Below are positions 1-9,767 of a stretch of DNA of 64,000 bases, piece by piece. This DNA is from Linderina pennispora. Its lineage: Eukaryota > Kickxellomycota > Kickxellomycetes > Kickxellales > Kickxellaceae. The notes beneath the pieces were generated by a model. That model saw only the letters and a list, made by a program, of their open reading frames with translations, ran no database searches and was not told the origin of the DNA. Each line of letters starts with the position of its first letter. Position 1 is the first letter of the stretch. The stretch covers positions 62,001 through 126,000 of the forward strand of contig NW_024468259.1 in NCBI RefSeq assembly GCF_002104995.1. Direction: 5' to 3'. The translations under genes were made by a program, and so were the position numbers.

Positions 1-900
1 ATCCCGAGAAATCAACTGAAATTTTTCAGGATGCTGAAGGGGGTTTCATAGAAGCATCATATTTGGCATCTGAATAAGAAAACAATAAAAATATTAATAA
101 TTATTAAATAGCTAACAACTTCTGACTGATCTCCTATAGTTACTAAACTAGGAAATAAATATTTTAACCTTCTAAAGCTATTTGCTCTTTTATTTTTTTT
201 ATACTTCTACAAAACCCCTATTGGTATCCTAAAAAATTTCAGTAGATATATAATTAATATGCTTCTACTGAGATAGAGGCTGGGTTACTAGAAATCAACT
301 GAAATTTTTTAGGATGCTGATAGGGGTTTCAGAGAAGTGTAATAATAACAAAGGAATATGAAGTTTTAAATATTAAATATTAAATACCTAGTTTAGTAAC
401 TATGAATAACCTCCTTAGGTAAAATAAAAAATTATATCTTTATAATCATTTTTAAGCATTTAAACATTCTAGATACAATAATAACTAATATCTATACTAT
501 AAACATCTAGTAGCAAATAACTATTCTAAAAATAATTACTTAATTATCTAACAAACAAAATTATAATTTACTAAATTTTATATTTCTATAAATGACCACT
601 TTAATATATATTTAACTCTTCTATAATTTCTTATTTGAATATTATTTAGGTACTTCTATGAAACTCCTTTTATATCCTAAAATTTTTAGTATATTTCTTT
701 TAACTAACCCTATATCTCAGTATAAGTATGCTAATTATATTAACTGAATTTTTAGGATACAGAAGGAGTTTCATAGAAGTACCTAAATAATATAAGAGCA
801 ATAAATTATAGAAGATATGAATACACATTAGGTAGTTTAGTAACTGTGAATAGCCCCTAATAAGAAAATATGCCTTCTTATTAAGGTAATAAGAATATCT
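1..900. repeat. AT-rich foldback repeat cluster
   Basis: A very AT-rich stretch with no gene, built from copies of one ~48 bp motif in both orientations. Forward copies lie near 9-55, 291-340 and 739-791. Inverted copies lie near 202-250 and 641-692. Positions 639-667 and 765-793 are a perfect 29-nt inverted repeat around a ~97-nt loop. A second, unrelated inverted pair is exact over 17 nt (136-152 and 387-403), with a third diverged copy near 832-850. The pattern fits nested MITE-like or other non-autonomous foldback elements, but no target-site duplication or transposase was identified. The region continues beyond the left edge. Confidence 0.75.
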
Positions 901-1142
901 AAAGCAGAATGTAGGAGATAATTAGAGTGAAGAAATATATATGCGAAACGTGGTTAGATGGTTTACAATTATCACATGACTTCCAAACCGCAAAGCAGCT
1001 GCATAAAATCAATCAATCAATATTTAATTATGGGATTAGCAATAGGGAATTACCAAGGGGGAGTGCCTAATCGCATCTTGCAAAGTGGGATGCATTAAGC
1101 TGCAATCGTTGTCGCGGCTTTTTATTTAGAAAAATAGAGCAA

Positions 1143-1258
1143 GAATTGTCAGCCTGGCGCCTATTGGCTTCAGGTTCAAGAGAATCCAGTGCCTCCTCTC
1201 CACACCACATTAATGGACCATGGCCTCATCACATAAGCGCATATTTATAGTTGATGAG
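1143..1258 (+). repeat. Direct repeat, copy 1 (pairs with 4149-4263)
   Basis: About 115 bp alignable at roughly 80% identity with 4149-4263, in the same orientation. Both copies share an 18-nt core around cagtgcctcctctccaca and end in gcgcatatttatag. Most differences are transitions, and copy 1 usually carries T or A where copy 2 carries C or G. The pair brackets the DUF229 gene. Copy 2 abuts the NCA2 stop codon, so this may be a displaced piece of the NCA2 3' flank or a short mobile sequence. Confidence 0.75.
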
Positions 1259-1589
1259 CTTGCTATGTTAGTTAAGTTTTAATTATCGCCTTTAAAAACC
1301 TCTCCACAAACTGAATAAAATAGAGAAAAGTGAATAGACGTGTTGCGTAGAGGTGTTTTCAATGCGGCCGTTTGTGCAATACATCAGTCTAGACGTTAGC
1401 TCCATAGTGTAGACTATAACGGGGCTCTTGTTGACGCCTGGCTTGCGGTCACCTGACTTGGCTGACATGTCGACGTCAGGGACAGCCGCGACGGGTGCAC
1501 AACAATAAGTAACACGACGCTGGATGGATGCAGCATGAAGTGTATTTTAAGAGAGAATAGCAGTGTGGATTCTCGTAGTGTGAATGCGG

Positions 1590-3716
1590 CTAATTCCGGC
1601 TCTCTGGGACCTTGCACATACAATAGCTGGCGCCGATACCAGCCTCCTCGCATGTACGACCAGCCTTTTGTGCTGAAAATAGCGATCGCTTCCAGTCGTC
1701 AATATTGAATTTCGGCCAGTCCGCCAACGCGCGGAACGTATGATGCGTTTCAAATGGAGTCATCAGCCGCTGCTCGTTCGCCTTGAATGGCGACAGACCG
1801 CCACCTGTGTGCTCTTGGTATGCATTAGCAAACTGGTACAGGTACTCAGGCATCGACATGGCAAAGAGCGGGTTCTGGTGCTCGATCCGTCCGTTCTGCG
1901 TGAAGGCAAAGTTTAGTCCCATGTGGAGACCATGGTCTGCACCGAGAATAAACACAGTGTCCTCCAATTCGCCGCTATTGCGCATGCCCTCGATAAACTC
2001 CGACAGTGCATGATCCATCGTGGCAAGGACCTCGCTAGTGCCCTCGTGTCCCTCCATGAATGCAGCAGTGATCATATATGGCTTTCCATCACGCCTGCTC
2101 GCGCGAATATCACGCTTCAGCTTGCGGATGTAGTCGAGCGCATATTCATGCAAATACCTTCCGTACAAGCACCGTGCAGTGATCGAGTGCGTTCCTTTGA
2201 AATTCCCAAACGCATTGCCGGTTTCCGGGTATACTTCAGGCAGGCAGAACGGCGATGTCAGCTCGTAGTCCAAACTGCGGTCGGAGAACGCAAATGTTTG
2301 CGGATCGAACTTGTCGGCTAGATATTCCTGCGGCCAGTCGTCACAGCCAGTCTCAACACGGGCTGTCACATATCCGCGGTCGCGATAATATGCCCAGATC
2401 GGCAGCTGCTTTTCTTTTGATGGGTAGATTTCGCCCGTGTACATAGCTTTGGTGTTGTTATCCGTGCTGAATCCGACTGAATGATAGCGATATAGCTCGA
2501 AAAGGCGCGAGGTTCCGGGGCGGTCCAAGGTGCGCAGGACACGTGCAGTGCGTGGCAGGCGACGGAAAAACATGCGACGGGACACAGCATCGAGCATCAG
2601 GAAAATAACATTCGGGCGCTGTCTCCGTGTGTGCGCAATCTGGCTCACATCAAACCAGTCGTCGTCATTAGTGCTCCGGTCTCTGCGGGTATCCGAGTCC
2701 GCAGGCGGGACGTATTGAGGGAGGCTGCGCGCGGGCGGGCTCACTCGAGTCACAACACTGCTGCTTGATCCGCACCGGACAACAACCGACTGGATGCCGT
2801 GCGGTACCATGAAGGGTGCACTGGTGTAGGGCATGCGCCGGGTTGCATTCAGGACATTGCGGTTGTAGCCATTCCATAGATCCTTGTCCTTCATCGGCCA
2901 CAGGCGTGTATCGGGAAGCACGTCGACATAGATCTTATCCTCATGTCCACAGTCCACGTGCAGAGTGCCGGTTTCGTCAATGTGCGCGCGGATCTGTAGC
3001 TTTTCCTTCGCACACTTTGATGACCCAGCCCAAAAGTTTTGTGCACCGGCAGGCAGCAGGTCAATATAAGGGATGTTAGTGCCGACCCATTGGCACTCGC
3101 CGGGGATATACTGGAATCGACCCAGCACACCTTGGTCAAACACGCGTCTGTAGTGCACCAAGGATATACCTGCCGATATTCCAGCAATAATGGATGCAAC
3201 AGCAAAGTACACGAGGAAGTTCTCAATCTTGCACCACAGTATGTAGAATACTGCAATGGCTATGTTCAATGGCACATAGATTGCCAAAAACACCAGGAGG
3301 TTGTAGAATCCGTGCTTTTCGAAGCGCTCGCCGTGGTCGTAGCAATACAGCACAACCATTGTGCCAAGCATCGCCAGAAATGTCACCCGTCGCATACTTC
3401 TGCGCATGCGGCTCGCGTAAAGCATGACGGTAATGGTAGTCATACACGCTACTGACACCACAAGTTCAGCGCCCATGATTCCCAAGTGCTCGTTGATGTA
3501 CAGGAGGTTGTCGCCTTGGAGCGACATAAGATACGAAACAGTGCCGATGAATAGCAAGAGAGCAAGGCCCACGGGTTTCGGTACAGATCGGACTGATAGT
3601 CGCCACCGGCTTTGGTCAGTCGAGATGACATGGGTGTATTTAGGCTTGTCCCAGTCATAGCTGTCTGCACGATATAACGGTAACCGCTGGTGCACATCGT
3701 GCTGCGTAAATTTCAT
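1590..3716 (-). CDS. DUF229 family membrane protein (alkaline-phosphatase/sulfatase fold)
   Basis: The 708-residue product starts at ATG 3716. About five hydrophobic segments fill residues 49-190 and would anchor it in a membrane. A long C-terminal domain follows, starting near residue 365 with RPNVIFLMLDAVSRR, which matches the metal-binding first strand of the alkaline phosphatase superfamily. Near residue 600 comes GADHGLHMGLNF followed by GRIEHQNPLFAMSMP, the second metal-site signature typical of DUF229 (PF02995). Family members are predicted hydrolases or transferases on phosphate or sulfate esters, and the substrate here is unknown. The domain should face the lumen or outside if the topology is as predicted. 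The gene is single-exon and is bracketed by two ~115 bp direct repeats. I see no sign of decay. Confidence 0.88.
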   Translation of the reverse strand: MKFTQHDVHQRLPLYRADSYDWDKPKYTHVISTDQSRWRLSVRSVPKPVGLALLLFIGTVSYLMSLQGDNLLYINEHLGIMGAELVVSVACMTTITVMLYASRMRRSMRRVTFLAMLGTMVVLYCYDHGERFEKHGFYNLLVFLAIYVPLNIAIAVFYILWCKIENFLVYFAVASIIAGISAGISLVHYRRVFDQGVLGRFQYIPGECQWVGTNIPYIDLLPAGAQNFWAGSSKCAKEKLQIRAHIDETGTLHVDCGHEDKIYVDVLPDTRLWPMKDKDLWNGYNRNVLNATRRMPYTSAPFMVPHGIQSVVVRCGSSSSVVTRVSPPARSLPQYVPPADSDTRRDRSTNDDDWFDVSQIAHTRRQRPNVIFLMLDAVSRRMFFRRLPRTARVLRTLDRPGTSRLFELYRYHSVGFSTDNNTKAMYTGEIYPSKEKQLPIWAYYRDRGYVTARVETGCDDWPQEYLADKFDPQTFAFSDRSLDYELTSPFCLPEVYPETGNAFGNFKGTHSITARCLYGRYLHEYALDYIRKLKRDIRASRRDGKPYMITAAFMEGHEGTSEVLATMDHALSEFIEGMRNSGELEDTVFILGADHGLHMGLNFAFTQNGRIEHQNPLFAMSMPEYLYQFANAYQEHTGGGLSPFKANEQRLMTPFETHHTFRALADWPKFNIDDWKRSLFSAQKAGRTCEEAGIGASYCMCKVPESRN

Positions 3717-4266
3717 GATATGGTCTGAAGGTGGAACAGGCGTTAGCGTAAAAGTGCAGAAAAAGGAGCTGTTTGTAGGTGGAAGGGGGGAGGGCGAGCG
3801 GGGGCACCTCTGGTTTATAACTGTAGTTCTGGGGATTAAAAGTGGCCTTGCAAATGGGGAAACAGTTTATTGGAATTTTCTGCAAAGCAATCAAAAAAAA
3901 ACCAACGCCGATCCCTGGCTTCGTGCACTGATTGCAGCTGGTCCACTGCCACTAACAACCACCTTTTGTCGCCTCTGCTCTATCCGGTCTGTAGTCCAGT
4001 CAAGCGAAAAAAAAAAAAAAACGGCAAAAAGAACCAGTGTGTCTGGGCGTGGAGCCTATGAGCCTCAGCCAGTTTCTCGCCTATGCTTAACGGTCAATGT
4101 TTATGCGATTATGCACATAGGCTAAGAGCAAGTTTTTTTTTTAAGAGGAAGGATTGCCGGCCTGGCATCTATTGGCCCCGGTTTACGAGAGTTCAGTGCC
4201 TCCTCTCCACACAACATTAGCGGACCACGGCCTCGTCACACAAGCGCATATTTATAGGCGATGGGT
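3717..4266. other. Intergenic spacer, DUF229 promoter and NCA2 3' flank
   Basis: This spacer holds the upstream region of the DUF229 gene (minus strand) and the downstream region of NCA2 (minus strand). It contains a 14-nt A run near 4008 and a T run near 4133. Repeat copy 2 fills 4149-4263. No further gene is visible. Confidence 0.6.
4149..4263 (+). repeat. Direct repeat, copy 2 (pairs with 1143-1258)
   Basis: Partner of the copy at 1143-1258, about 3 kb away in the same orientation. It ends just before the NCA2 stop codon (4267-4269, minus strand), so it probably coincides with the NCA2 3' UTR. Similarity between the copies does not extend into NCA2 coding sequence. Confidence 0.75.
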
Positions 4267-6162
4267 CTAGAGGAAACGGAATGTGCGATGCATGCGCTCG
4301 ATGACTTGGCGCTTCTGGCGCCCAGACAGCCTGGCACTCTCAAGGTCCCTAACATCCTGCAGGAACATCGAGCGCGCTCTGGGGGGAGCTGGCAGCCAAT
4401 TGTGACCGAGCCTCAGGACGCCAGGGGCTGCGGCATTCGGCAATGCCAGGGCTTGGCGGCGCAAATCAAGTGTGAGGCAGATTAGCTGGCCCTGCACGGC
4501 CGGCGGCACAGGCTTCGACTCATCGATGTTAAGCAGTCGGTCAATGTCGCGCATGGAGACCTGGATCGATGCAACCGCATGCCGGCTGGCGCCGCTGATC
4601 CAGCGCGACAGCAGGCTGCTGACCCAGCTGGCTGCAGAGTACAGCGTCAGGGTGGCTGGCACCGTCGAGAGCAGCAAAAAGTTGAGCTCGTTGGATTTGA
4701 GCAGCTTGTCAAGCGCTGCCATGGTCTGGCCCACGTCGACTTTGACTTTTTGCACCTGTATCAGCATGGCCTGCACGAGGTCGCCAAACAGAACATTGCG
4801 GAATGGCTGCTGCATCTCGCGCGCATAGACACTCATGACGTCAGACAGGTCACCCCCCATTACACGCTGGCGGATAGCCGTAGCATCGGAATTGCCGAAA
4901 CGGGAGGCAAATCGCACAACCATGTCCTCCAGCGACTGGAAGTCTGACACCAGTGATTCCTCGGTGGTGACGCTGTAAGTGTGCTTGCCGTAACGGATGG
5001 TCTCGTAGCCGCTTCGGAGCGGCTGTATGATGTACTGCGACACATAGTTGCACATAGTTGTCAGGCTGTCCTTCGCCCAGTTGGCGATGTCCTCGCTGCG
5101 TCCTGAAATATACTGCGACAAGTACCGTACGCTGCAAAGGACTACTATTCCGGGGAGCCACGCTCGTGTGAACAGTGACGGGCGTCTGTATGCTTTGATC
5201 TTGTGCAGTTGGCTGGATGACAGGCTGTTGATGCGTCTGGCCATGTCCAGCGTGCTTGCAGCCAATGTGGCAAGATCTGCATCACCCTGGACCGAGATGG
5301 GCTCTGACCTGGATCTGTCAGCCGAATTGATGATATCAGCGATCTGCTCCACCAGCCCGGTAACTGAGATGGCCGTCTGGTTGTCAACCGCAGACGCCTG
5401 TGACAGCTGCCCGATCTGCAGTGCCAGACTGTTACGTGCCAGTTCCAGACCGCGCAGCTTGCCGCGCACCTCGCGCCGGGTCAGGCTCAGAATATTGACT
5501 TTCTCGGGCACCTGCGGCAGCCTCGCCAACGAGCTGTTGCGGACAAGCGGCAGATCAGGGAACAGGAGCCTGGTGGACAGGAAGTTGTACAGCTCTTCTG
5601 CAACCTGTCTTAGGCTGACGTTATCGCGCATCGCGAACTCGATCATTGCAGCGGCAGCTTTTGTGATACAGACGTAGGCGCGCGCTGGCAAAGACTCGAC
5701 AAAGTACAAGGCCAGAGATATGGCGCCGCTGTCCTGCGCCGCCCAGTAGTCCATGTCGATTGACAGAGGCAGGACTGCAGAGAGCAGTTGCTCGATGGTG
5801 TGGGCATGGATCGCTGCAACAGCGCTCATCAGCACCAGCTCAGAATCAGTCTTGCTCGCTATGCTGATGCTCTCCGATGCTGTGCTGACGATGAGCTCCA
5901 GGTCTTTGATTGCGCTGGCGATGGTTGGCCGCCTGCTGGTCTGCGCCTGGTCGCCCATGCCTTCTTCCTTATTATCATTGGTGATGACTGCAGCTGTGCT
6001 TTCGTCGGGCAAGGCAGTCTGCGGTGTACCGAGCAGCTGTGTTGTCAGGTCGAATGCCCGGCCAGCCAGTTTGGTGTGGCTGCTGGCCCTCTCGCCCAAC
6101 TCATGGTGTCGGTGTGCTAGCGCCCTGAACACTCCCGAGTAGTGCTCGTCGACAAAGTCCAT
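4267..6162 (-). CDS. NCA2: Nca2 family protein (mitochondrial ATP synthase regulation)
   Basis: The 631-residue product starts at ATG 6162. The central and C-terminal part has the Nca2 arrangement (PF08637). It shows RPSLFTRAWLPGIVVL at about 330-345, a potential membrane segment there, the stretch FGDLVQAMLIQVQKVKVDV near 460, then LDKLLKSNELNFLLLSTVPA with a second hydrophobic segment near 500-520. The tail carries SMRDIDRLLNI and a C-terminal GQLICLTLDLRRQ helix. In yeast, Nca2 sits in the mitochondrial outer membrane and affects expression of the mitochondrially encoded ATP synthase subunits Atp6 and Atp8. The N-terminal 250 residues are weakly conserved and helical. It is single-exon and divergent from RPC19, with a 1 kb shared upstream region. 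Confidence 0.88.
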   Translation of the reverse strand: MDFVDEHYSGVFRALAHRHHELGERASSHTKLAGRAFDLTTQLLGTPQTALPDESTAAVITNDNKEEGMGDQAQTSRRPTIASAIKDLELIVSTASESISIASKTDSELVLMSAVAAIHAHTIEQLLSAVLPLSIDMDYWAAQDSGAISLALYFVESLPARAYVCITKAAAAMIEFAMRDNVSLRQVAEELYNFLSTRLLFPDLPLVRNSSLARLPQVPEKVNILSLTRREVRGKLRGLELARNSLALQIGQLSQASAVDNQTAISVTGLVEQIADIINSADRSRSEPISVQGDADLATLAASTLDMARRINSLSSSQLHKIKAYRRPSLFTRAWLPGIVVLCSVRYLSQYISGRSEDIANWAKDSLTTMCNYVSQYIIQPLRSGYETIRYGKHTYSVTTEESLVSDFQSLEDMVVRFASRFGNSDATAIRQRVMGGDLSDVMSVYAREMQQPFRNVLFGDLVQAMLIQVQKVKVDVGQTMAALDKLLKSNELNFLLLSTVPATLTLYSAASWVSSLLSRWISGASRHAVASIQVSMRDIDRLLNIDESKPVPPAVQGQLICLTLDLRRQALALPNAAAPGVLRLGHNWLPAPPRARSMFLQDVRDLESARLSGRQKRQVIERMHRTFRFL

Positions 6163-7165
6163 AGTTCCTTTTCAATACAGCAGAAGATAAAGGTGAATGG
6201 CGAGAAAGAGGGAAAAGCCCAAGGCCCAAGGACAGCGATGCAGGTCCGATAGTTGCCAAGACGAGCCGCGGCTCCGGCTCGCTGCTTTAAGTCGGCGCGT
6301 GAAAAAATTCTCCACTCATTTAAAGCGCCAGCTTCAGGTTTCCAGCAGCCGAGCACCTCTTCTCTGTACTAAAATTTTTCAGTCGCTTTTTCATCTACTC
6401 AATGCTGTCCCTGTGCTGGTACGTATCTCTGGGGTATATTCCGCCCACCTGTTCCCCCTGTTCCATGTTGTGATATGATGAACGACGCCGCCCCAGGCGG
6501 AGACTGTCAATGTCGATAACATGCGTATTTAGCCAAACACAAATACCCTACTGATCAAAACATGCACGAACCCAGCAGCTCGTGTCAGATGAAGATGAGA
6601 AAGACGAGGCCGTATTTACTAATAACCAGGCTTTCTTGCTCTCGCTTAGATTTCGATCCGCCGGTGCCAGGACCGCTGTAGCCTGCTTTCTCCAACTCAT
6701 TTGTACAATAACAATGCTGCATTTCTAAAAGGTAACGAATCCCCGATATCCACCTGCGCGCTTCGCACACCCTGGGCTGATGATCCAAACTTTCCATGCT
6801 AATTCTGAATCGGCAGAGGTGCCGTGTAATGCAGAGCAACCGGCTTAACCGCCATTAACTGACCAAAACTACGCGAAAGCGCGTGCAATTGCCATCTGGA
6901 TCCAACGTACTGACAACATCCCGATCCTTTCTCTAGGTAAGCTGCTCCGCCCAAGCACACATCTGTTTAGTTCTAGATCATTTTTGCAAATAAAATCTTT
7001 TCCAACCCAGCTCAGCTGCGACTCGGCCTGATCGGCTCAGTTCATTAGAAACATTGGAAAAAAAAACCTCTGCCTGGCTTTATAAATTTTTTATTTTTTA
7101 TTTTCGCTTCTGCAGCTCTTGTTCGCTTCAATTTGCTTCCCTTTCTCTTTGTATAAATCACAATC
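6163..7165. other. Divergent intergenic region between NCA2 and RPC19
   Basis: One kilobase with no convincing coding sequence. It should carry both promoters. Near RPC19 there is a T-rich tract with a TATA element at 7081. Nothing else was recognised. Confidence 0.6.
7081..7087 (+). promoter_or_regulatory. TATA-like element upstream of RPC19
   Basis: TATAAAT lies 85 bp before the RPC19 ATG in a T-rich tract. A second TATAAAT-like match near 7152 sits too close to the ATG to act as a normal TATA box. Position and sequence are the only support. Confidence 0.45.
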
Positions 7166-7543
7166 ATGGACGTCGACGCTACACCACAGGAGGAGCCTAA
7201 GAACTACATTGCGCTGCTGGAAGTGCCCGAAGACAAGCTCGAGATTCTGCCGGGTGCCAGCCAGGACCTGACATCCGCGACCTTCTGTGTCAAGGAGGAG
7301 GACCACACGCTGGGCAACGCGCTGCGGTGGGCCATTATGCAGAACAGCCAGGTCGACTTTTGTGGCTACTCGATCCCGCACCCCTCGGAGGCCAAGATGA
7401 ACGTGCGCATCCAGACCACGGACAAGACCGATGCTGTCCAGACCATGGACAAGGGCATTGACGATCTGAAGTCTGTTAGCCAGTTCATCAAGGCGCGGTT
7501 CCAGCAGCGTGTGGCCGAAAACAACTATGCCCGCACCAACTAG
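7166..7543 (+). CDS. RPC19: RNA polymerase I and III subunit AC19 (Rpc19)
   Basis: The 125-residue product belongs to the Rpb11/AC19 family of small alpha-like subunits. Residues ~45-70 carry FCVKEEDHTLGNALRWAIM, the family signature for the dimerisation domain. It is followed by VDFCGYSIPHPSEAKMNVRIQT and a C-terminal helix that pairs with AC40 (Rpc40). The AC19-AC40 heterodimer nucleates assembly of RNA polymerases I and III in the nucleus. The GYSIPHPSE version of the loop is that of AC19 rather than Rpb11 of polymerase II. Length is normal. It is convergent with eIF3e, with 151 bp between the stop codons. Confidence 0.95.
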   Translation: MDVDATPQEEPKNYIALLEVPEDKLEILPGASQDLTSATFCVKEEDHTLGNALRWAIMQNSQVDFCGYSIPHPSEAKMNVRIQTTDKTDAVQTMDKGIDDLKSVSQFIKARFQQRVAENNYARTN

Positions 7544-7694
7544 AACCGCTCCGGGATGTAGAGAATAAACAGCAGAAAAGATAAAAAGCACACGTAGCGT
7601 AATGTATGAAGGCGACAAAAATTTGAGTAATATTTCTTTTGTGTTCAAGCGAGATGGCGAGGGGGTTGGGATAAACTACTTGGATTCGCGCTCT

Positions 7695-9056
7695 CTACTG
7701 GGCAGCGATGGGGGCCGACTCGGTCGCCCGCTTCTTGGAGTTTTGCTGCTGCTGCTGCTTCTGCTGCTTCTGCTCACCCTTCTTGGCGGCAGAGCTACCG
7801 CGCTTGTCGATGGCGCCGTTGAGCACCTGCGACCGGAACACCAGGGCCTTTGTGCGCTCAATCACCTGCTGGTAGATCGGGTTGTAGCTCGGGTTCATGA
7901 TAACGGTGTTATCCTTGAAGTCCACCTTGGCGTCCATGCGTGTCTCACGGATGAGCTTGACAATCCACTTCTCGCCCTCCTCCTGCTTCATATTGAGCTT
8001 CTTGGTCAGGCCAGCCATGTCAATGCGCTTGTGGATGCGGCAGTACACCTCGGCCAGGAAGTAGCGCGCGTTCTCGACAAAGTCGTCGACGGCGCCGGTC
8101 AGGAAGAAATCCTTCTCCAGCACCTCCTCGCACTCCTCGAGCTTGGACGCAGCCTTGTCGAAGTCAAAGTCCACGTACAGGGCCTCGACGAACTCGGTGA
8201 TCGGATCGCGGTACATGTACGACTCCTGCTCGATGATCTTGGCCAGCTCCTTGATCATGTTGCGGCGCTTGCGGTTTGTGACAATGGCGGCAGTCAGGTA
8301 GCGCAGGATCCACGGGCACGCGTTCTGGATCGTGCTCAGGTACTGCGGCAGCAGGAATGTGTCGACGATGCCATCGCGGCCCTTCGGGTGGTTGAAGAAC
8401 ACAAACAGCGACCAGTGCAGCAGCCACGTGCGCTGCTGCAGCTGCTCCGTCGGCGTCTTGAAGTGCGTCTTGTCGATCGTCTCCTTGAGCTTGCTCATGT
8501 CCTCGTACGCAACCTCCCAGTTACCAAGCAGAATCTCCGATGCGAGCTTGCCCCACATGGCAGACAGCGTCAGCTCCGGGTCCGTCGACAGAATGCTGAA
8601 GTGGAACAGCATATCCGCCGATCCACCGTAGTTGCCGCAGCTGTACTGCAGCTGGCCGTAGTTGTACAGCTCCTGCACCATCTCGGGCGTGCACTGGTAG
8701 TTCTCGCGCAGCAGCTTCATGTTCTGCAGCTTGTCCTGGCGCAGCGCACTGGCGACCTCGGGGTTCTCGATGACCTCGCGAATGTGCTCCGTCTTCTGCT
8801 CGCTCTCCTCGAGCTTCTTGATCACAGCCTCGCGCCGCTCAGCAAACTCCGCCGGCAACTCATCGGTGTCGTGAATCTGCTGGTACAGCTGACCGGTAAA
8901 GTCAACCATGTTGGTGTTGGACAGGAGCTCGAACTTGGCCTTGAGCAGGTCCTCCTCCTTGTACACATTCTTAATGGACACAAACTCGAGCAGGGGGAAC
9001 ACGAGCTGGCGATCCAGCGATGGGATCATGCGCAGAGTCAAATCGAAATCAGCCAT
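7695..9056 (-). CDS. INT6: Translation initiation factor eIF3 subunit e (Int6)
   Basis: The 453-residue product reads from ATG 9056, giving MADFDLTLRMIPSLDRQLVFP, the conserved eIF3e N-terminus. An in-frame extension of 17 codons upstream is not expected to be used. Further signatures are VKLLRENY-like residues around 140, PEMVQELYNYGQLQYSCGNYGGSADMLF, and a C-terminal PCI domain at about 220-400 ending in KVDFKDNTVIMNPSYNPIYQQVIE. The tail is glutamine- and lysine-rich. The protein is a core subunit of the eIF3 complex that loads mRNA on the 40S ribosome. It is intact and single-exon. Saccharomyces lacks eIF3e, so its presence points to a fungus with a full-size eIF3. Confidence 0.96.
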   Translation of the reverse strand: MADFDLTLRMIPSLDRQLVFPLLEFVSIKNVYKEEDLLKAKFELLSNTNMVDFTGQLYQQIHDTDELPAEFAERREAVIKKLEESEQKTEHIREVIENPEVASALRQDKLQNMKLLRENYQCTPEMVQELYNYGQLQYSCGNYGGSADMLFHFSILSTDPELTLSAMWGKLASEILLGNWEVAYEDMSKLKETIDKTHFKTPTEQLQQRTWLLHWSLFVFFNHPKGRDGIVDTFLLPQYLSTIQNACPWILRYLTAAIVTNRKRRNMIKELAKIIEQESYMYRDPITEFVEALYVDFDFDKAASKLEECEEVLEKDFFLTGAVDDFVENARYFLAEVYCRIHKRIDMAGLTKKLNMKQEEGEKWIVKLIRETRMDAKVDFKDNTVIMNPSYNPIYQQVIERTKALVFRSQVLNGAIDKRGSSAAKKGEQKQQKQQQQQNSKKRATESAPIAAQ

Positions 9057-9360
9057 TCTGTATTCTTTCACGGTGCTACCCTCCTCTTTTTCGGGATTTT
9101 CTGGCAAAATTTAAAGTAGTCGGCCGGTGGCTATGACTAATCTCCTCGAATGGTAGACGAGATGGAGAAGAAAAATGGGTGGGGGGGAAAAAGAGGGTGT
9201 GAAAAAGAAGAGAATAAAAGCCGAATTGGCGAGCCTTCACCCCCTGCTCGCTGCCTCAATGCAAGTTTTTCTTCGCCTATTTTCTTGCAGGCTTGGGGAA
9301 AAATGGTGTGATGATCTGATCTTCAATGATTACCGCAGGAGATCACCGGGCGAATCACAA

Positions 9361-9381
9361 CCTCGAATCAATTATTCGAGG
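9361..9381. promoter_or_regulatory. Perfect 8-bp-arm palindrome in the eIF3e/eL6 divergent promoter
   Basis: CCTCGAAT and ATTCGAGG flank a 5-nt spacer. The site lies between the two divergent translation genes, ~300 bp from eIF3e and ~400 bp from the eL6 ATG. It could be a site for a dimeric transcription factor. There is no other support. Confidence 0.3.
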
Positions 9382-9466
9382 TGATGCAGACAGCCCGCCA
9401 ATATCGCGACCGGCCCACAGCAGAGTACGGGTTACCGCCTTTTCAATCAAACTTCAAACGATTTTG

Positions 9467-9757
9467 GTAAGTTTATACAAAGTGTGCTGGGCCGCGGTGT
9501 CGATTTCGGGGAATGGATGCGGATCGATGGATGCGGTCGGTTTTTGCGGAACGAAGGATACAGAGCGTGACGGACGCGAAATTCGGAGAATGCAGAAGTG
9601 GACCCCTACCCAATGGCGCACATTTGCGGAATCGGCACCGGAAGCTTGCGCAAATGCGCCCACCCTGAGTCTGTACCCTGTCGGTGCTGGAAGAAGAACC
9701 CTCGCTAATGCACAACGAATGCACCCACCCCCTACTGCATGCACTCTCGACAAATAG
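9467..9757 (+). other. Probable 5' UTR intron of the eL6 gene
   Basis: A strong donor (TTTTG|GTAAGT) at 9467 and an acceptor ending ...AAATAG at 9757, 10 nt before the eL6 ATG, delimit a ~291-nt candidate intron. A CTAAT-type branch site lies near 9706. Introns before the start codon are common in ribosomal protein genes. The call rests on splice motifs only. Confidence 0.45.
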
Positions 9758-9767
9758 GTTAGTAACA

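Noticed and set aside
1143-1258. tRNA-like sequence (GGTTCAA near 1173)
   Set aside because: The T-loop spacing is wrong and no cloverleaf can be drawn. No tRNA gene was recognised anywhere in the window.
1143-4263. LTR retrotransposon bounded by the 115-bp repeats
   Set aside because: The interior holds only a DUF229 gene, with no reverse transcriptase, integrase or primer-binding site, and the repeats do not show TG...CA ends.
7602-9119. 505-codon open frame on the plus strand opposite eIF3e
   Set aside because: It is the antisense shadow of a GC-rich, conserved gene. Its Leu/Val/His-rich translation has no family features.
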